From assembly GCA_030765065.1 (NCBI GenBank), contig CM060988.1:199204565-199268564 (forward strand): 64,000 bases of DNA, written 5' to 3'. Source of the stretch: Deroplatys truncata. Lineage: Eukaryota; Arthropoda; Insecta; Mantodea; Mantidae. The notes below the pieces were generated by a model that ran no database searches, was not told the origin of the DNA, and saw nothing but the letters and a program-made list of their open reading frames with translations. Of the stretch, positions 23,668-35,092 are shown one piece after another. A program made the translations under genes and the position numbers. Numbering within the stretch: position 1 is the stretch's first letter; each line of letters opens with the position of its first letter.

Positions 23668-23857
23668 GATGGGAATCAAGACAGGCAGTTATGCTATTTT
23701 TGCACTACAAGAGCAGGCCACCAGAATATTATGGAGCCACAAGATGTAACGCATGCCAGCCAATGGCGAACCGGTTTTAATTGCTGTCTTGACTTCACAC
23801 CTCTTGGGTCCCATCCCTCGACCTGCCCTTCCAACTTAACATGTCTTGATTCCCAAC
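23668..23857. mobile_element. Small hairpin element (MITE-like), about 190 bp
   Basis: The ends TGGGAATCAAGACAGG (23670) and the complement of 23840-23855 (TGGGAATCAAGACATG) are inverted repeats. The interior contains no gene. Unclassified. Confidence 0.45.
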
Positions 23858-23869
23858 AGCAATAATAAT

Positions 23870-24240
23870 GAAACACTAACGTGTGCTATAAGCAATGTTG
23901 TCTCTCAGCAGCAATACATACAATTTTATACTGTTTTAATTTAAGTAAATTGGTTGCATTTCTGGCAAAGATATTGACACCCATGTCTCCTGAATAAGAC
24001 ACTGAAGTGAGCTTCCCCTATTGCGTCTAATTTCTCTTCAGTAAGAACACAGCTTCTCGTAACCCATTTCCTATCATTCGCAGATCCTGTCTCTTGGAAC
24101 TTTGTAACAAGTCATTGAACAGTTTGTCTATTACCAGGGTATTCTCTTGCAAAGCGCCTTATTTCCCTGCAAGAATCAGTTTCCATGTAATTATCATATA
24201 TAAACACTCTTTGTTCAACACTGGCAGCATAATTAACAAA
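23870..24240 (-). mobile_element. Tc1-like transposase N-terminal fragment
   Basis: The - strand from about 24218 reads SVEQRVFIYDNYMETDSCRE, IRRFAREYPGNRQTVQ, then after one stop LVTKFQETGSANDRKW, then SCVLTEEKLDAIGEA at about 24020. This is the double helix-turn-helix N-terminus of an insect Tc1-like transposase (RVF..D.Y......C...RRF...P....TV..LV.KF..TGS, then VLTEEKLD.IG). The catalytic part is not seen. It lies inside Harbinger copy 2. The phrase YDNY...DSCREIR is the key to the second minisatellite at 32060-35092, whose unit encodes YDSY...NSCREVR. Confidence 0.8.
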
Positions 24241-24608
24241 GAACAATAATAATGCTAGATAACACATAAACTAATACACAATGTTAATAAGGAAGTATAT
24301 ATAACATGGCCAGCCCTTGAGAATTGTGCACTCCAGCTGACTAGATAACTGCATGCCCAGACGTTATCGTTTCATGGAAAAGTAGCCACACACTACTGGC
24401 TGCCAGTTCTATTAACAACCCTGTTGATTGGTTGATGATCGGTGAAACTGAGCATAAGTCTTACATATGGAATATAAACTTCTCCTTACTTTATATTTAT
24501 AATTTTCATTGGTTTTAAACAGGCATGGCAGCATGTTAGCTTACAGAATGACATTTATTTAGAATAGAGACTGAAAATTGTGAAGCTCAATGTCCTTATG
24601 TTGCTTTA

Positions 24609-27600
24609 CAAAGGTAGTTCAGAAAGTTCTCAACCTACACATGAGGTATTAATATTAATTAAGTTCTCAAGTAAGATCTTTTAGATGGTGTAGTATGCAA
24701 TTTCATACATGTACTTTCATTTGTTTGGTTGCCATGTGCTGCAAAATGAACAAGATGAGGTTTCCTCCAAAAATTGATAAAATTGAATGCTGTTTAGTGA
24801 GTCAATTTTTTGTTTCAAATTATTTAATGCCTACCAAAATAAAAAAAGAAATTGGATTCCATTTTGGAAGCTTCTTCATAATTTTCTATCGTGAAGAAAT
24901 TGGCTGCAGAGCTTAAGCATAGCCGTTCCTCCATTTTTTATAATGAACATCGAGTTACTACTGCAACTGAAGAAAACATTGCAAAAATCCACAATACTGT
25001 GTTAAATGGCAGAAGAGTTTGCTGACCAAGATCTCATTAGATAGTGTCTGGAATATTGACACATGAGAAGCCTCACAGTGTGATGAGTGCCACGTTAAAT
25101 GACAGACAAGCTTGCTGACATTACCAGAGCTCATTAGATAGTGTCTGAAACATTTACACATGAGAAAGCTTACGTGTGATAGTGTCATGTTAAACGACAG
25201 ATAAGCTTGCTGACATTACCAAGATCTCATTAAATAGTGTCTGGAACATTTATACATAAGAAAGCTTACATGTGATAGTGTCATGTTAAATGACAGACAA
25301 GCTTGCTGACATTACCAAGATCTCATTAGATCGTGTCTGGAACATTTACACATGAGAAAGCTTACATGTGATAGTTTCATGTTAAATGACAGACAAGCTT
25401 GCTGACATTACCAAGATCTCATTAGATAGTGTCTGGAGCATTTACACAAGAGAAAGCTCATGGTGGGATTAGTGTCATGTTAAATGACAGACAAGCTTGC
25501 TGACATTACCAAGATCTCATTAGATAGTGTCATGGAACATTTACACAAGAGAAACCTCACAGTGTGATGAGTGCCATGTTAAATGACAGACACCCTTGCT
25601 GACATTACCAAGATCTCATTAGATAGTGTCTGGAATATTTACACATGAGAAAGCTCATGGTGGGATTAGTGTCATGTTAAATGACAGACAAGCTTGCTGA
25701 CATTACCAAGATCTCATTAGATAGTGTCTGGAACATTTACACATGGAGAAAGCTCACATGTGATAGTGTCATGTTAAATGACAGACAAGCTTGCTGACAT
25801 TACCAAGATCTCATTAGATAGTGTCTGGAACATTTACACATGGAGAAAGCTCACATGTGATAGTGTCATGTTAAATGACAGACAAGCTTGCTGACATTAC
25901 CAAGATCTCATTAGATAGTGTCTGGAACATTTACACATGAGAAAGCTCACATGTGATAGTGTCATGTTAAATGACAGACAAGCTTGCTGACATTACCAAG
26001 ATCTCATTAGATAGTGTCTGGAACATTTACACATGGAGAAAGCTCACATGTGATAGTGTCATGTTAAATGACAGACAAGCTTGCTGACATTACCAAGATC
26101 TCATTAGAGAGTGTCTGGAACATTTACACATGGAGAAAGCTCACATGTGATAGTGCCATGTTAAATGACAGACAAGCTTGCTGACATTACCAAGATCTCA
26201 TTAGATCGTGTCTGGAACATTTACACATGGAGAAAGCTCACAGTGTGATGAGTGCCATGTTAAATGACAGACAAGCTTGCTGACATTACCAAGATCTCAT
26301 TAGTTAGTGTCTGGAACATTTACACATGAGAAAGCTTACATGTGATAGTGTCATGTTAAATGACAGACAAGGTTGCCGATATTACCAAGATCTCATTAGA
26401 TTGTGTCTGGAACATTTATACATGAGAAAGCTCACAGTGTGATGACTGTCATGTTAAATGACAGACAAGGTTGCTGACATCACCAACATCTCATTAGATG
26501 GTGTCTGGAACATTTACACATGAGAAAGCTCACAGTGTGATGAGTGCCATGTTAAATGACAGACAAGGTTGTTGATATTACCAACATCTCATTAGATAGT
26601 GTCTGGAACATTTACGCATGAGAAAGCTCACAGTGTGATGAGTGCCATGTTAAATGACAGACAAGCTTGCTGACATTACCAAGATCTCATTAGATCGTGT
26701 CTGGAACATTTATACATGAGAAAGCTCACAGTGTGATGAGTGTCATGTTAAATGACAGACAAGCTTGCTGACATTACCAAGATCTCATTAGATAGTGTCT
26801 GGAACATTTACACATGAGAAAGCTTACATGTGATAGTGTCATGTTAAATGACAGACAAGGTTGCTGATATTACCAAGATCTCATTAGATAGTGTCTGGAA
26901 CATTTACACATGAGAAAGCTCACAGTGTGATAGTGTCATGTTAAATGACAGACAAGCTTGCTGATATTACCAAGATCTCATTAGATAGTGTCTGGAACAT
27001 TTACACATGAGAAAGCTCACAGTGTGATAGTGTCATGTTAAATGACAGACAAGCTTGCTGATATTACCAAGATCTCATTAGATAGTGTCTGGAACATTTA
27101 CATATGAGAAAGCTTACATGTGATAGTGTCATGTTAAATGACAGACAAGCTTGCTGATATTACCAAGATCTCATTAGATAGTGTCTGGAACATTTACATA
27201 TGAGAAAGCTTACATGTGATAGTGTCATGTTAAATGACAGACAAGCTTGCTGATATTACCAAGATCTCATTAGATAGTGTCTGGAACATTTACATATGAG
27301 AAAGCTTACATGTGATAGTGTCATGTTAAATGACAGACAAGCTTGCTGATATTACCAAGATCTCATTAGATAGTGTCTGGAACATTTACACATGAGAAAG
27401 CTTACATGTGATAGTGTCATGTTAAATGACAGACAAGCTTGCTGATATTACCAAGATCTCATTAGATTGTGTCTGGAACATTTACATATGAGAAAGCTCA
27501 CATGTGATAGTGTCATGTTAAATGGCAGACAAGCTTGCTGATATTACCAAGATCTCATTAGATTGTGTCTGGAACATTTACATATGAGAAAGCTCACATG

Positions 27601-28347
27601 TGATAGTGTCATGTTAAATGACAGACAAGCTTGCTGATATTACCAAGATCTCATTAGATAGTGTCTGGAACATTTATACATGAGAAACCTCACAGTGTGA
27701 TGAGTGTCATGTTAAATGACAGACAAGCTTGCTGACATTACCAAGATCTCATTAGATTGTGTCTGGAACATTTACACATGAGAAAGCTTACATGTGATAG
27801 TGTCATGTTAAATGACAGACAAGCTTGCTGATATTACCAAGATCTCATTAGATTGTGTCTGGAACATTTACACATGAGAAAGCTTACATGTGATAGTGTC
27901 ATGTTAAATGACAGACAAGCTTGCTGATATTACCAAGATCTCATTAGATTGTGTCTGGAACATTTACATATGAGAAAGCTCACAGTGTGATGAGTGTCAT
28001 GTTAAATGACAGACAAGCTTGCTGATATTACCAAGATCTCATTAGATTGTGTCTGGAACATTTACATATGCTTGTGAAGCACATCCAAATGAACATCTTA
28101 CAGGAGAGCTTGGACATGTTCAGATGCAAATCGACCAGTATCAGTATATCACTTGTTGTGACATTGACTCACCATGCGAAGATCATAAGTCACACATACT
28201 TTTATTTTGGGACAGATCATTTTATTATTGGTCCAGTTATATAGAGTTGAAAGAAGAAATGCAAGAAGAAAGAAAGGAAAGAAAAAACAGCTGATTAAAA
28301 AATTTTACTTTTCTTTTTCTGACCGAGAGCTTTCTGAACAACTGTCA
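24609..28347 (+). mobile_element. Mariner copy 4 carrying a 3-kb internal minisatellite
   Basis: The ends are inverted repeats sharing GTTCAGAAAG and TCTC at equal distance from flanking TA dinucleotides (left TA at 24607-24608, right TA at 28348-28349). The left part reads as a mariner N-terminus in pieces: MPTKIKKEI (about 24825), KLAAELKHSRSSIFY-like sequence and TEENIAKIHNTVLN (24966-25007). The continuation, normally the second HTH region ending GMRKLSARWVP, is here amplified into about 32 tandem units. After the array 280 bases remain before the right end, without recognisable DDE motifs. It cannot code for a transposase. Confidence 0.75.
24990..28066 (+). repeat. Minisatellite 1, about 32 units of about 96 bp, derived from mariner transposase
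   Basis: Unit landmarks in order: CATGTTAAATGACAGACAAG, CTTGCTGACATTACCAAG, ATCTCATTAGATAGTGTCTG, GAACATTTACACATGAGAAA, GCTCACATGTGATAGTGT. Spacing between successive CATGTTAAATG starts (25867, 25963, 26060) is 96-97. The first unit is continuous with mariner coding sequence (VLNGRR follows TEENIAKIHN). Variants with CACAGTGTGATGAGTGCCATG read HMRKLTV..VPC, matching the mariner phrase GMRKLSARWVP with CGA-TGG decayed to TGA-TGA. The rightmost third is more homogeneous than the left end. Confidence 0.9.
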
Positions 28348-28349
28348 TA

Positions 28350-29940
28350 TTTTTAAAGCTTTAAGCCAACACACTAATCGAATAAGGAAAGTTAATCACA
28401 AATCTTGTTAAACCTCTATCACTTGGTAATCATATAATCAGATACTATGTGTAAAGACTATAGAATTTTGCAGTAGCCGTAAAAGAACAAATTGTTTATT
28501 AAAAAGAAAGATTTTTTTCATTTTTTTTAAGGGGGGGAGGCAATACGGAGGTAACAATAGGTAAAACTGAAATACTTTTATTGCAAATTTTTGCAATATG
28601 TGTGTTTTAGAGTGAAACAAGTTATTTTGGCGAAAAAATGTTAAATTCGTTGAAATTTTGTAATTCATTTATATACTGTTTAAACATCTCAACTTGTGAA
28701 CATATGGGTGTTGGCATGTCGCTAACAAATGTCTTCTTACAAATAAAATCATGTTTTTTCTCACTGTTGTAAGGTTGTTTTGAAATTAATGCAAAATTCT
28801 GTGGCTTCTAGCTACATGTCATTTTTAGATCTTCAGTCTCTCTTATGGTTATAACAAAGTAAAACAAATAAAATAATAATGGCCACAGCTAGTTGGTATT
28901 TATTTCAAAAGAAGTGTTAATGTTGGTTGTGTAAAAGCTAATAACTGGTTAATCTTGATTGCTGTTATTTCTGTACATCCTTGGACCCCCCCCCAAAAAA
29001 AAAACCGAGTCTCGCTAGATTTTTTTTAAACAACTGGAGAACTTTTGCGGATGTTCTTAAAGGCTGTGTTCATATGGCACTCACCGCTTTGAGTCCCAGG
29101 CGTTAATTGAAGAGCCTAGAAACTCAAGGCTTTTGGACCTATTTGAAATGATTTATGTACAATATATTAATGAAATCTGTTGAAATATCCTGCTACATAT
29201 GTTCTGACAGGATGATTTTCAAGCATATCTCAAAAAATTAGAAAATTTGCTTAACTTAAGTTTTAACATTTTATTAGGAGTTTATAAAATATATCAAACT
29301 GTGATTTTAAAAAAAAACATGCATAAAAGCGGTTAACATATTTACACCGCTACTCTGCAAGCGTACCTTCTGTTTGCAGAGGTATAGGAGATACTACTAC
29401 AGAAGTTCTCGGTTGAACAGGATCCACTTGGGTGGTGTGCCATCACATGGTTCAGCAAAATCTGACTTTACTTGTCGCTAATCAGCATTTGCTGGAACAT
29501 ATTCATAGTCTGAAAGCATGTTAAGCTCTCTGTCAGAATCAGAATTCTACAATACTTCATTAATGGCATCCACAATTTCAGATTCAATTTGAAGGAATCA
29601 AGGAAACTGTTGCATATTAATGTTTACTATACACCAATATAACACAATTGTACGACACCTTTCAGGAAAATGGCAAGAACAGCTGATGCTGCCAACTCTC
29701 TTAGTTTTCCAAAACATTTACCAAAATGGCTACAATTGGCAGCAAAGATTGGGGACATCTCAAAGAAAATAAGACACATGATCATCGTTGCATAGCCTAA
29801 GCCTGAATAATAGCCATGAAAATGCATTGAAATCATAAGGCCTATATCCAGGCAGAGGCCACATAAACATTTGACACAGCCCAGGTCCAACTTGAGTTTG
29901 GGTTCATTGTGTTAAGCAACTTGAAGGAAAGTCCATTGTA
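28350..29940. other. Intronic sequence, nothing firmly recognised
   Basis: AT-rich, with simple runs near 28530 (GGGGGG) and 28987. On the - strand at 29450-29560 an acidic frame reads NSDSDRELNMLSDYEYVPAN, vaguely like acidic N-termini of piggyBac-type transposases, but there is nothing else to support that. Confidence 0.4.
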
Positions 29941-29944
29941 ATGT

Positions 29945-30060
29945 TACTATAGCTGAGCGGTTCAGAAGGTATCACTGTTGCTCCTAAATTCTGGTGTTTG
30001 AATCCCATTTGAGTTAATTTATGTTTTAAATTGTTGGTTTTGTAACCAAATCTGCAGAAC
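29945..30060 (+). mobile_element. SINE-like tRNA-derived fragment
   Basis: TAGCTGAGCGGTTCAGAAGG, then CTCCTAAATTCTGGTGTTTG, then AATCCC resembles a tRNA gene head with an A box (AGCTGAGCGGTT) and a degenerate B box (GTTTGAATCCC). Not a functional tRNA: no consistent cloverleaf. Confidence 0.45.
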
Positions 30061-30064
30061 GTCA

Positions 30065-31830
30065 TATTGAATGCATCATTTCATGGCATTCTTATACACA
30101 CACAAAACACAATCATAAATTAAAACATACCTTACAAATAACCAAGTAAAGGAAATCACAATATACATAGAAATAAACATGCCAGAATTTGTGTGTTATT
30201 TGTGTGCTGCAGAGCTGTTTGAAATAATCCAAGAAACCATGAATTTACTTCAGTTTGAGAAGCAGGTTGCAAAGGGTTCCATCTGCAATTAAAAGATTTG
30301 TTTTGCTTGGAAGTGGACACACGTCTTCTTTCTCAACAAGGAGGTTGGTGCTCACGGCTGGTTCACAGAACTGAGAATGAAAACCAGAATGAGAGCGATA
30401 AAGTTAATATAATATGGGCAGTATGCACCATGTTGGAGAAAATTACTTCAGAAGTATGTTTACTAAAGAAGTCCATACTATGGAAGTAGGTTGCTATGGG
30501 AGCAATTTACTCCAGAAGCAACTTTGGAGAGCTCAATCACAATTTACTCTTTAAGTTAAGACTACGGAAGTAAGAGCTCATTACATCCCGAAGTATTGTT
30601 TTGTTTGCGCAGTTTAATTGAAACAATCATGAGTCGATTATGTGAAACCCAGAGAAGTGTATTAAACATCTGGATTAAGAGTGAAGCTGAACTGTCAAAG
30701 CTGTTCGAGATGGTAAATCACGAAAAAATTGGTTTTTTAATAACTTTCAATTCATAGGAACTCCTAAACATGCTTCAAACAATACAATTTTTGGCGTAGT
30801 ATTTCTCTTTGCATAGTGGAACAAGAGCAGTAATGTGGAGATGAATATTCTTTTTACTTTTATTTTTTTCATATCTGTTTGGACCAACCTAGTAAACATA
30901 ACATATAAATGAGTAAATAAATTATTATATTTCGTACAGGGGACCAGAATAATGTGATCTATTAATGAGAAAATGTATAACTGAGCTAAATATTAGTGGA
31001 CAAATTTTGGTGCACAAAAAATTTAATGTACATCTGCAAAAAGTGTAGAGGTGAGTAATCTATAAGTGAGGTTCATTTACAAGTCCATGTGTATAAAAAC
31101 ATTATGAAAATAATTTTTCAGAACGTATGAGAAAGCTCTCATTAGGAAAAAGAAAAATTTCACTGCCGGAAGCAAACCTGTTATCTTAACCACAGAGTTA
31201 CACAGCACGCAATACCCAACATCTTTATTGCATATTGTCAACTCCATGCAAGAACTTGACATTACAGAGATGAATCAATTTTTTGCTGTCAAAGGGTGTA
31301 AATGGCAATTAATTCTCTTGTTTCTAGTTGGCTGCAAATATTAATAGATGAAGCTATAGAAATAAACAAAAGACTTTCAGCGTAATGTAAGGTAAAAGTT
31401 AAATACAATGCTTACTGTATTATACAGGTTCAGAGTTTGTGACCCATTACTTGAATAACCACTTCAGGATGGTGAATGTTATTGAATTTATGGATCATCA
31501 TATGTATTAGAAGTGAAGGTAACTTTTCAATGTGTGCAGTGGCATGAACCTCGAAATATTCCTCGCCTAACACATCGAGGGGAACTTCAGCTGGTGGTGT
31601 GCCCCTAATACTGCATGATTTGTGTTTCCTATATTGTGTACCAACTGTTTCATGCCTGCACCTTCTTTGTACAGTAACATTCATTAGTATTCTCAGTTCA
31701 AGTGGATATCAGCTATTATTATCATTATTGTTTTATGAGGACTTAGCAGGAAAACAAGAGACAGACTCGTGTGTGTCTCTGTATGCAATAGATTTAACAA
31801 GTGCTCATACATGCCAAATTAAATATTTTG
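30065..31830. other. Intronic sequence, one possible family C end
   Basis: At 30350-30405 the sequence GGCTGGTTCACAGAACTGAG, then AAAACCAGAATGAGAGCGAT resembles one end of repeat family C. The 84-residue - strand frame at 31430-31684 may be part of the Tc1-like element whose N-terminus is at 31830-32110, but I could not align it. Nothing else supported. Confidence 0.35.
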
Positions 31831-32110
31831 TGCTTGTGCCACCACACATCTCTCACACCTTAAGTTTAAAGTTTAGTGACATTCCAAACTGAGGTTTCTA
31901 CTGACTTCTGTGCAGGCTTTCTCAGAGATTTCTTTGGACCTCATTCTAACTTTTCTCCAATTGTCACTGATATTTTCCCCTGTAAAAACACTTTTTTTTT
32001 CTTTTCCCATTTCCCTAAATCTATTCACAAAATTATGAACTGTTTCTCTGTGAGGTGCACAAAAAGTAGGGAATCTATCTCGCTTCCTTTACAAGAGTTT
32101 GTTGTCATGT
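31830..32110 (-). mobile_element. Tc1-like transposase fragment next to minisatellite 2
   Basis: The - strand reads FCAPHRETVHNFVNRFREMG (about 31996-32055), then TGENISD and, with frame changes, GPKKSLRKPAQKSVETS (about 31890-31945). These match the linker and second helix-turn-helix of insect Tc1-like transposases (PSR.TV..LVNKFR.TGS ... VLTEE...IG..L...PRKSLRRLAQ..GVS). The region immediately N-terminal, which should read RVFIYDSY..T.SCREVR, is exactly where the minisatellite begins. Inactive. Confidence 0.75.
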
Positions 32111-35092
32111 AGGAATTATACATGAAGATTCTGTGTGCTGGCATTATAACAACAGGGAATCTGTCTCACTTCTCTACAAGAGTTTGTTGTCACATATGGA
32201 TCACACATGAAGATTCTGTGTGCTGGCATTATAACAACAGGGAATATGTCTCACTTCTCTACAAGAGTTTGTTGTCACATAGGAATCACACATGAAGATT
32301 CTGTGTGCTGACATTATAACAACAGGGAATCTGTCTCACTTCTCTACAAGAGTTTGTTGTCACATATGGATCACACATGAAGATTCTGTGTGCTGGCATT
32401 ATAACAGCAGGGAATATGTCTCACTTCTCTACAAGAGTGTGTTGTCACATAGGAATCATACATGAAGATTCGGTGTGCTAGCATTATAACAGCAGGGAAT
32501 CTGTCTCACTTCTCTACAAGAGTTTGTTGTCACATAGGAATCATACATGATTCTGTGTGCTGGCATTATAACAGCAGGGAATCTGTCTCACTTCTCTACA
32601 AGAGTTTGTTGTCACATAGGAATCACACATGAAGATTCTGTGTGCTGGCATTATAACAGCAGGGAATCTGTCTCACTTCTCTTCAAGCGTTTGTTCTCCC
32701 ATAGGAATCATACATGAAGATTCTGTGTGCTGGTATTATAACAGCAGGGAGTCTCACTTCTCTACAAGAGTTTGTTGTCACATAGGAATCACACATGAAG
32801 ATTCTGTGTGCTGATATTATAACAACAGGAAATCTGTCTCACTTCCCTACAAGCGTTTGTTGTCACATAGCAATCATACATGAAGATTCTGTGTGCTGGT
32901 ATTATAACAACAGTAAATCTGTCTCACTTCTCTACAAGCATTTGTTGTCACATAGGAATCATACATGAAGATTCTGTGTGCTGGCATTATAACAGCAGGA
33001 AATCTGTCTCACTTCTCTACAAGAGTTTATTGTCACATAGGAATCACACATGAAGATTCTGTGTGCTGACATAACAACAGGGAATCTGTCTCACTTCTCT
33101 GCAAGCATTTGTTGTCACATAGGAATCATACATGAAGATTCTGTGTGCTGACATTATAACAGCAGGGAATCTGTTTCACTTCTCTACAAGCGTTTGTTGT
33201 CACATAGAAATCATACATGAAGATTCTGTGTGCTGGTATTATAACAGCAGGGAATCTGTCTCACTTCTCTACAAGAGTTTGTCGTCACATAGAAATTATA
33301 CGTGAAGATTCTGTGTGCTGGCATTATAACAGCAGGGAATCTGTCTCACTTCTCTACAAGAGTTTGTCGTCACATAGAAATTATACATGAAGATTCTGTG
33401 TGCTGGCATTATAACAACAGGGAATCTGTCTCACTTCTCTACAAGAGTTTGTGGTCACATAGTAATCATACATGAAGATTCTGTGTGCTGGCATTATAAC
33501 AGCAGGGAATCTGTCTCACTTCTCTATAAGAGTTTGTTGTCACATAGGAATCACACATGAAGATTCTGTGTGCTGATATTATAACAACAGGAAATCTGTC
33601 TCACTTCCCTACAAGCGTTTGTTGTCACATAGCAATCATACATGAAGATTCTGTGTGCTGGTATTATAACAACAGTAAATCTGTCTCACTTCTCTACAAG
33701 CATTTGTTGTCACATAGGAATCATACATGAAGATTCTGTGTGCTGGCATTATAACAGCAGGAAATCTGTCTCACTTCTCTACAAGAGTTTATTGTCACAT
33801 AGGAATCACACATGAAGATTCTGTGTGCTGACATAACAACAGGGAATCTGTCTCACTTCTCTGCAAGCATTTGTTGTCACATAGGAATCATACATGAAGA
33901 TTCTGTGTGCTGACATTATAACAGCAGGGAATCTGTTTCACTTCTCTACAAGCGTTTGTTGTCACATAGAAATCATACATGAAGATTCTGTGTGCTGGTA
34001 TTATAACAGCAGGGAATCTGTCTCACTTCTCTACAAGAGTTTGTCGTCACATAGAAATTATACGTGAAGATTCTGTGTGCTGGCATTATAACAGCAGGGA
34101 ATCTGTCTCACTTCTCTACAAGAGTTTGTCGTCACATAGAAATTATACATGAAGATTCTGTGTGCTGGCATTATAACAACAGGGAATCTGTCTCACTTCT
34201 CTACAAGAGTTTGTGGTCACATAGTAATCATACATGAAGATTCTGTGTGCTGGCATTATAACAGCAGGGAATCTGTCTCACTTCTCTATAAGAGTTTGTT
34301 GCCACATAGGAATCTTACATGAAGATTCTGTGTGCTGGCATTATAACAGCAGGGAATCTGTATCACTTCTCTACAAGCGTTTGTTGTCACATAGGAATCA
34401 TACATGATTCTGCGTGCAGGCATTATAACAGCAGGGAATCTGTCTCACTTCTCTACAAGCGTTTGTTGTCACATAGGAATCATACATGAAGATTCTGTGT
34501 GCTGGTATTATAACAGTAGAGAATCTGTCTCACTTCTCTACAAGAGTTTGTGCTCACATAGGAATCATACATGAAGATTCTGTGTGCTGGCATTATAACA
34601 GCAGGGAATCTGTCTCACTTCTTTACAAGAGTTTGTTGTCACATGGGAATCATACATGAAGATTCTGTGTGCTGGGATTATAACAACAGGGAATCTGACT
34701 CACTTCTCTACAAGAGTTTGTTGTCACATAGGAATCATACATGAAGATTCTGTGTGCTGGCGTTATAACAGCAGGGAATCTGTCTCACTTCTCTACAAGA
34801 GTTTGTTGTCACATAGGAATCATACATGAAGATTCTGTGTGCTGGCATTATAACAGCAGGGAATCTGTCTCACTTCTCTACAAGCGTTTGTTGTCACATA
34901 GGAATTATACATGAAGATTCTGTGTGCTGGCATTATAACAGCAGGGAATCTGTCTCACTTCTCTACAAGCGTTTGTTGTCACATAGGAATCATACATGAA
35001 GATTCTGTGTGCTGGCAGTATAACAGCAGGGAATCTGTCCCACTTCTCTACAAGAGTTTGTTGTCACATAGGAATCATTCATGAAGATTTTG
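32060..35092 (-). repeat. Minisatellite 2, about 35 units of about 85 bp, derived from a Tc1-like transposase
   Basis: Unit landmarks on the + strand: CATACATGAAGATTCTGTGT, GCTGGCATTATAACAGCAGG, GAATCTGTCTCACTTCTCTA, CAAGAGTTTGTTGTCACATA, GGAAT. On the - strand the unit reads FMYDSYVTTNSCREVRQIP, the counterpart of FIYDNYMETDSCREIRRFA in the Tc1-like fragment at 24100-24220. The array joins the matching transposase at 32060. Since 85 is not a multiple of three, no long frame runs through. Some units have 3-6 base deletions (for example ATGATTCTG at 32548). Confidence 0.88.
32779..34302. repeat. Tandem 762-bp duplication of nine units inside minisatellite 2
   Basis: Unit variants recur in the same order at an offset of 762: CTGATATTATAACAACAGG at 32811 and 33573, a CTGACATAACAACAGGG deletion variant, ATTATACGTGAAG, and GTGGTCACATAGTAATC at 33451 and 34213. 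I saw essentially no differences over the block until about 34300. It is a recent segmental duplication within the array, or an assembly duplication. Confidence 0.85.

Larger units (their letters stand above)
19700..24454 (+). mobile_element. PIF/Harbinger-type transposon copy 2, with several nested insertions
   Basis: The inverted ends TGCTCAGTTTCACCAACCAC (19700) and the complement of 24435-24454 share TGCTCAGTTTCACC and are each flanked by TAA (19697-19699 and 24455-24457), the 3-bp duplication typical of the superfamily. Between them, stretches match copy 1: a degraded N-terminal coding region at about 19890-20095, continuing at 20569-20840, and a 3' part at about 23400-23560 (ATTGCCAACCTTCACA, GGTTATCATAGTTGA). 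The gaps hold a SINE, a long-inverted-repeat element, a hairpin element and a Tc1-like piece. The transposase is wrecked. Confidence 0.75.

Noticed and set aside
25000-28060. CRISPR-like look of the 96-bp array
   Set aside because: The whole unit is conserved without unique spacers, the host is an animal, and the unit derives from mariner coding DNA.
29445-29600. piggyBac-type transposase N-terminus on the - strand
   Set aside because: Only an acidic phrase (NSDSDRELNMLSDYEYVP) supports it. No terminal repeats, TTAA flanks or DDD domain were seen.
32060-35092. Second array as CRISPR or coding repeat protein
   Set aside because: There are no spacers, and the 85-bp unit is not a multiple of three, so frames break in every unit.
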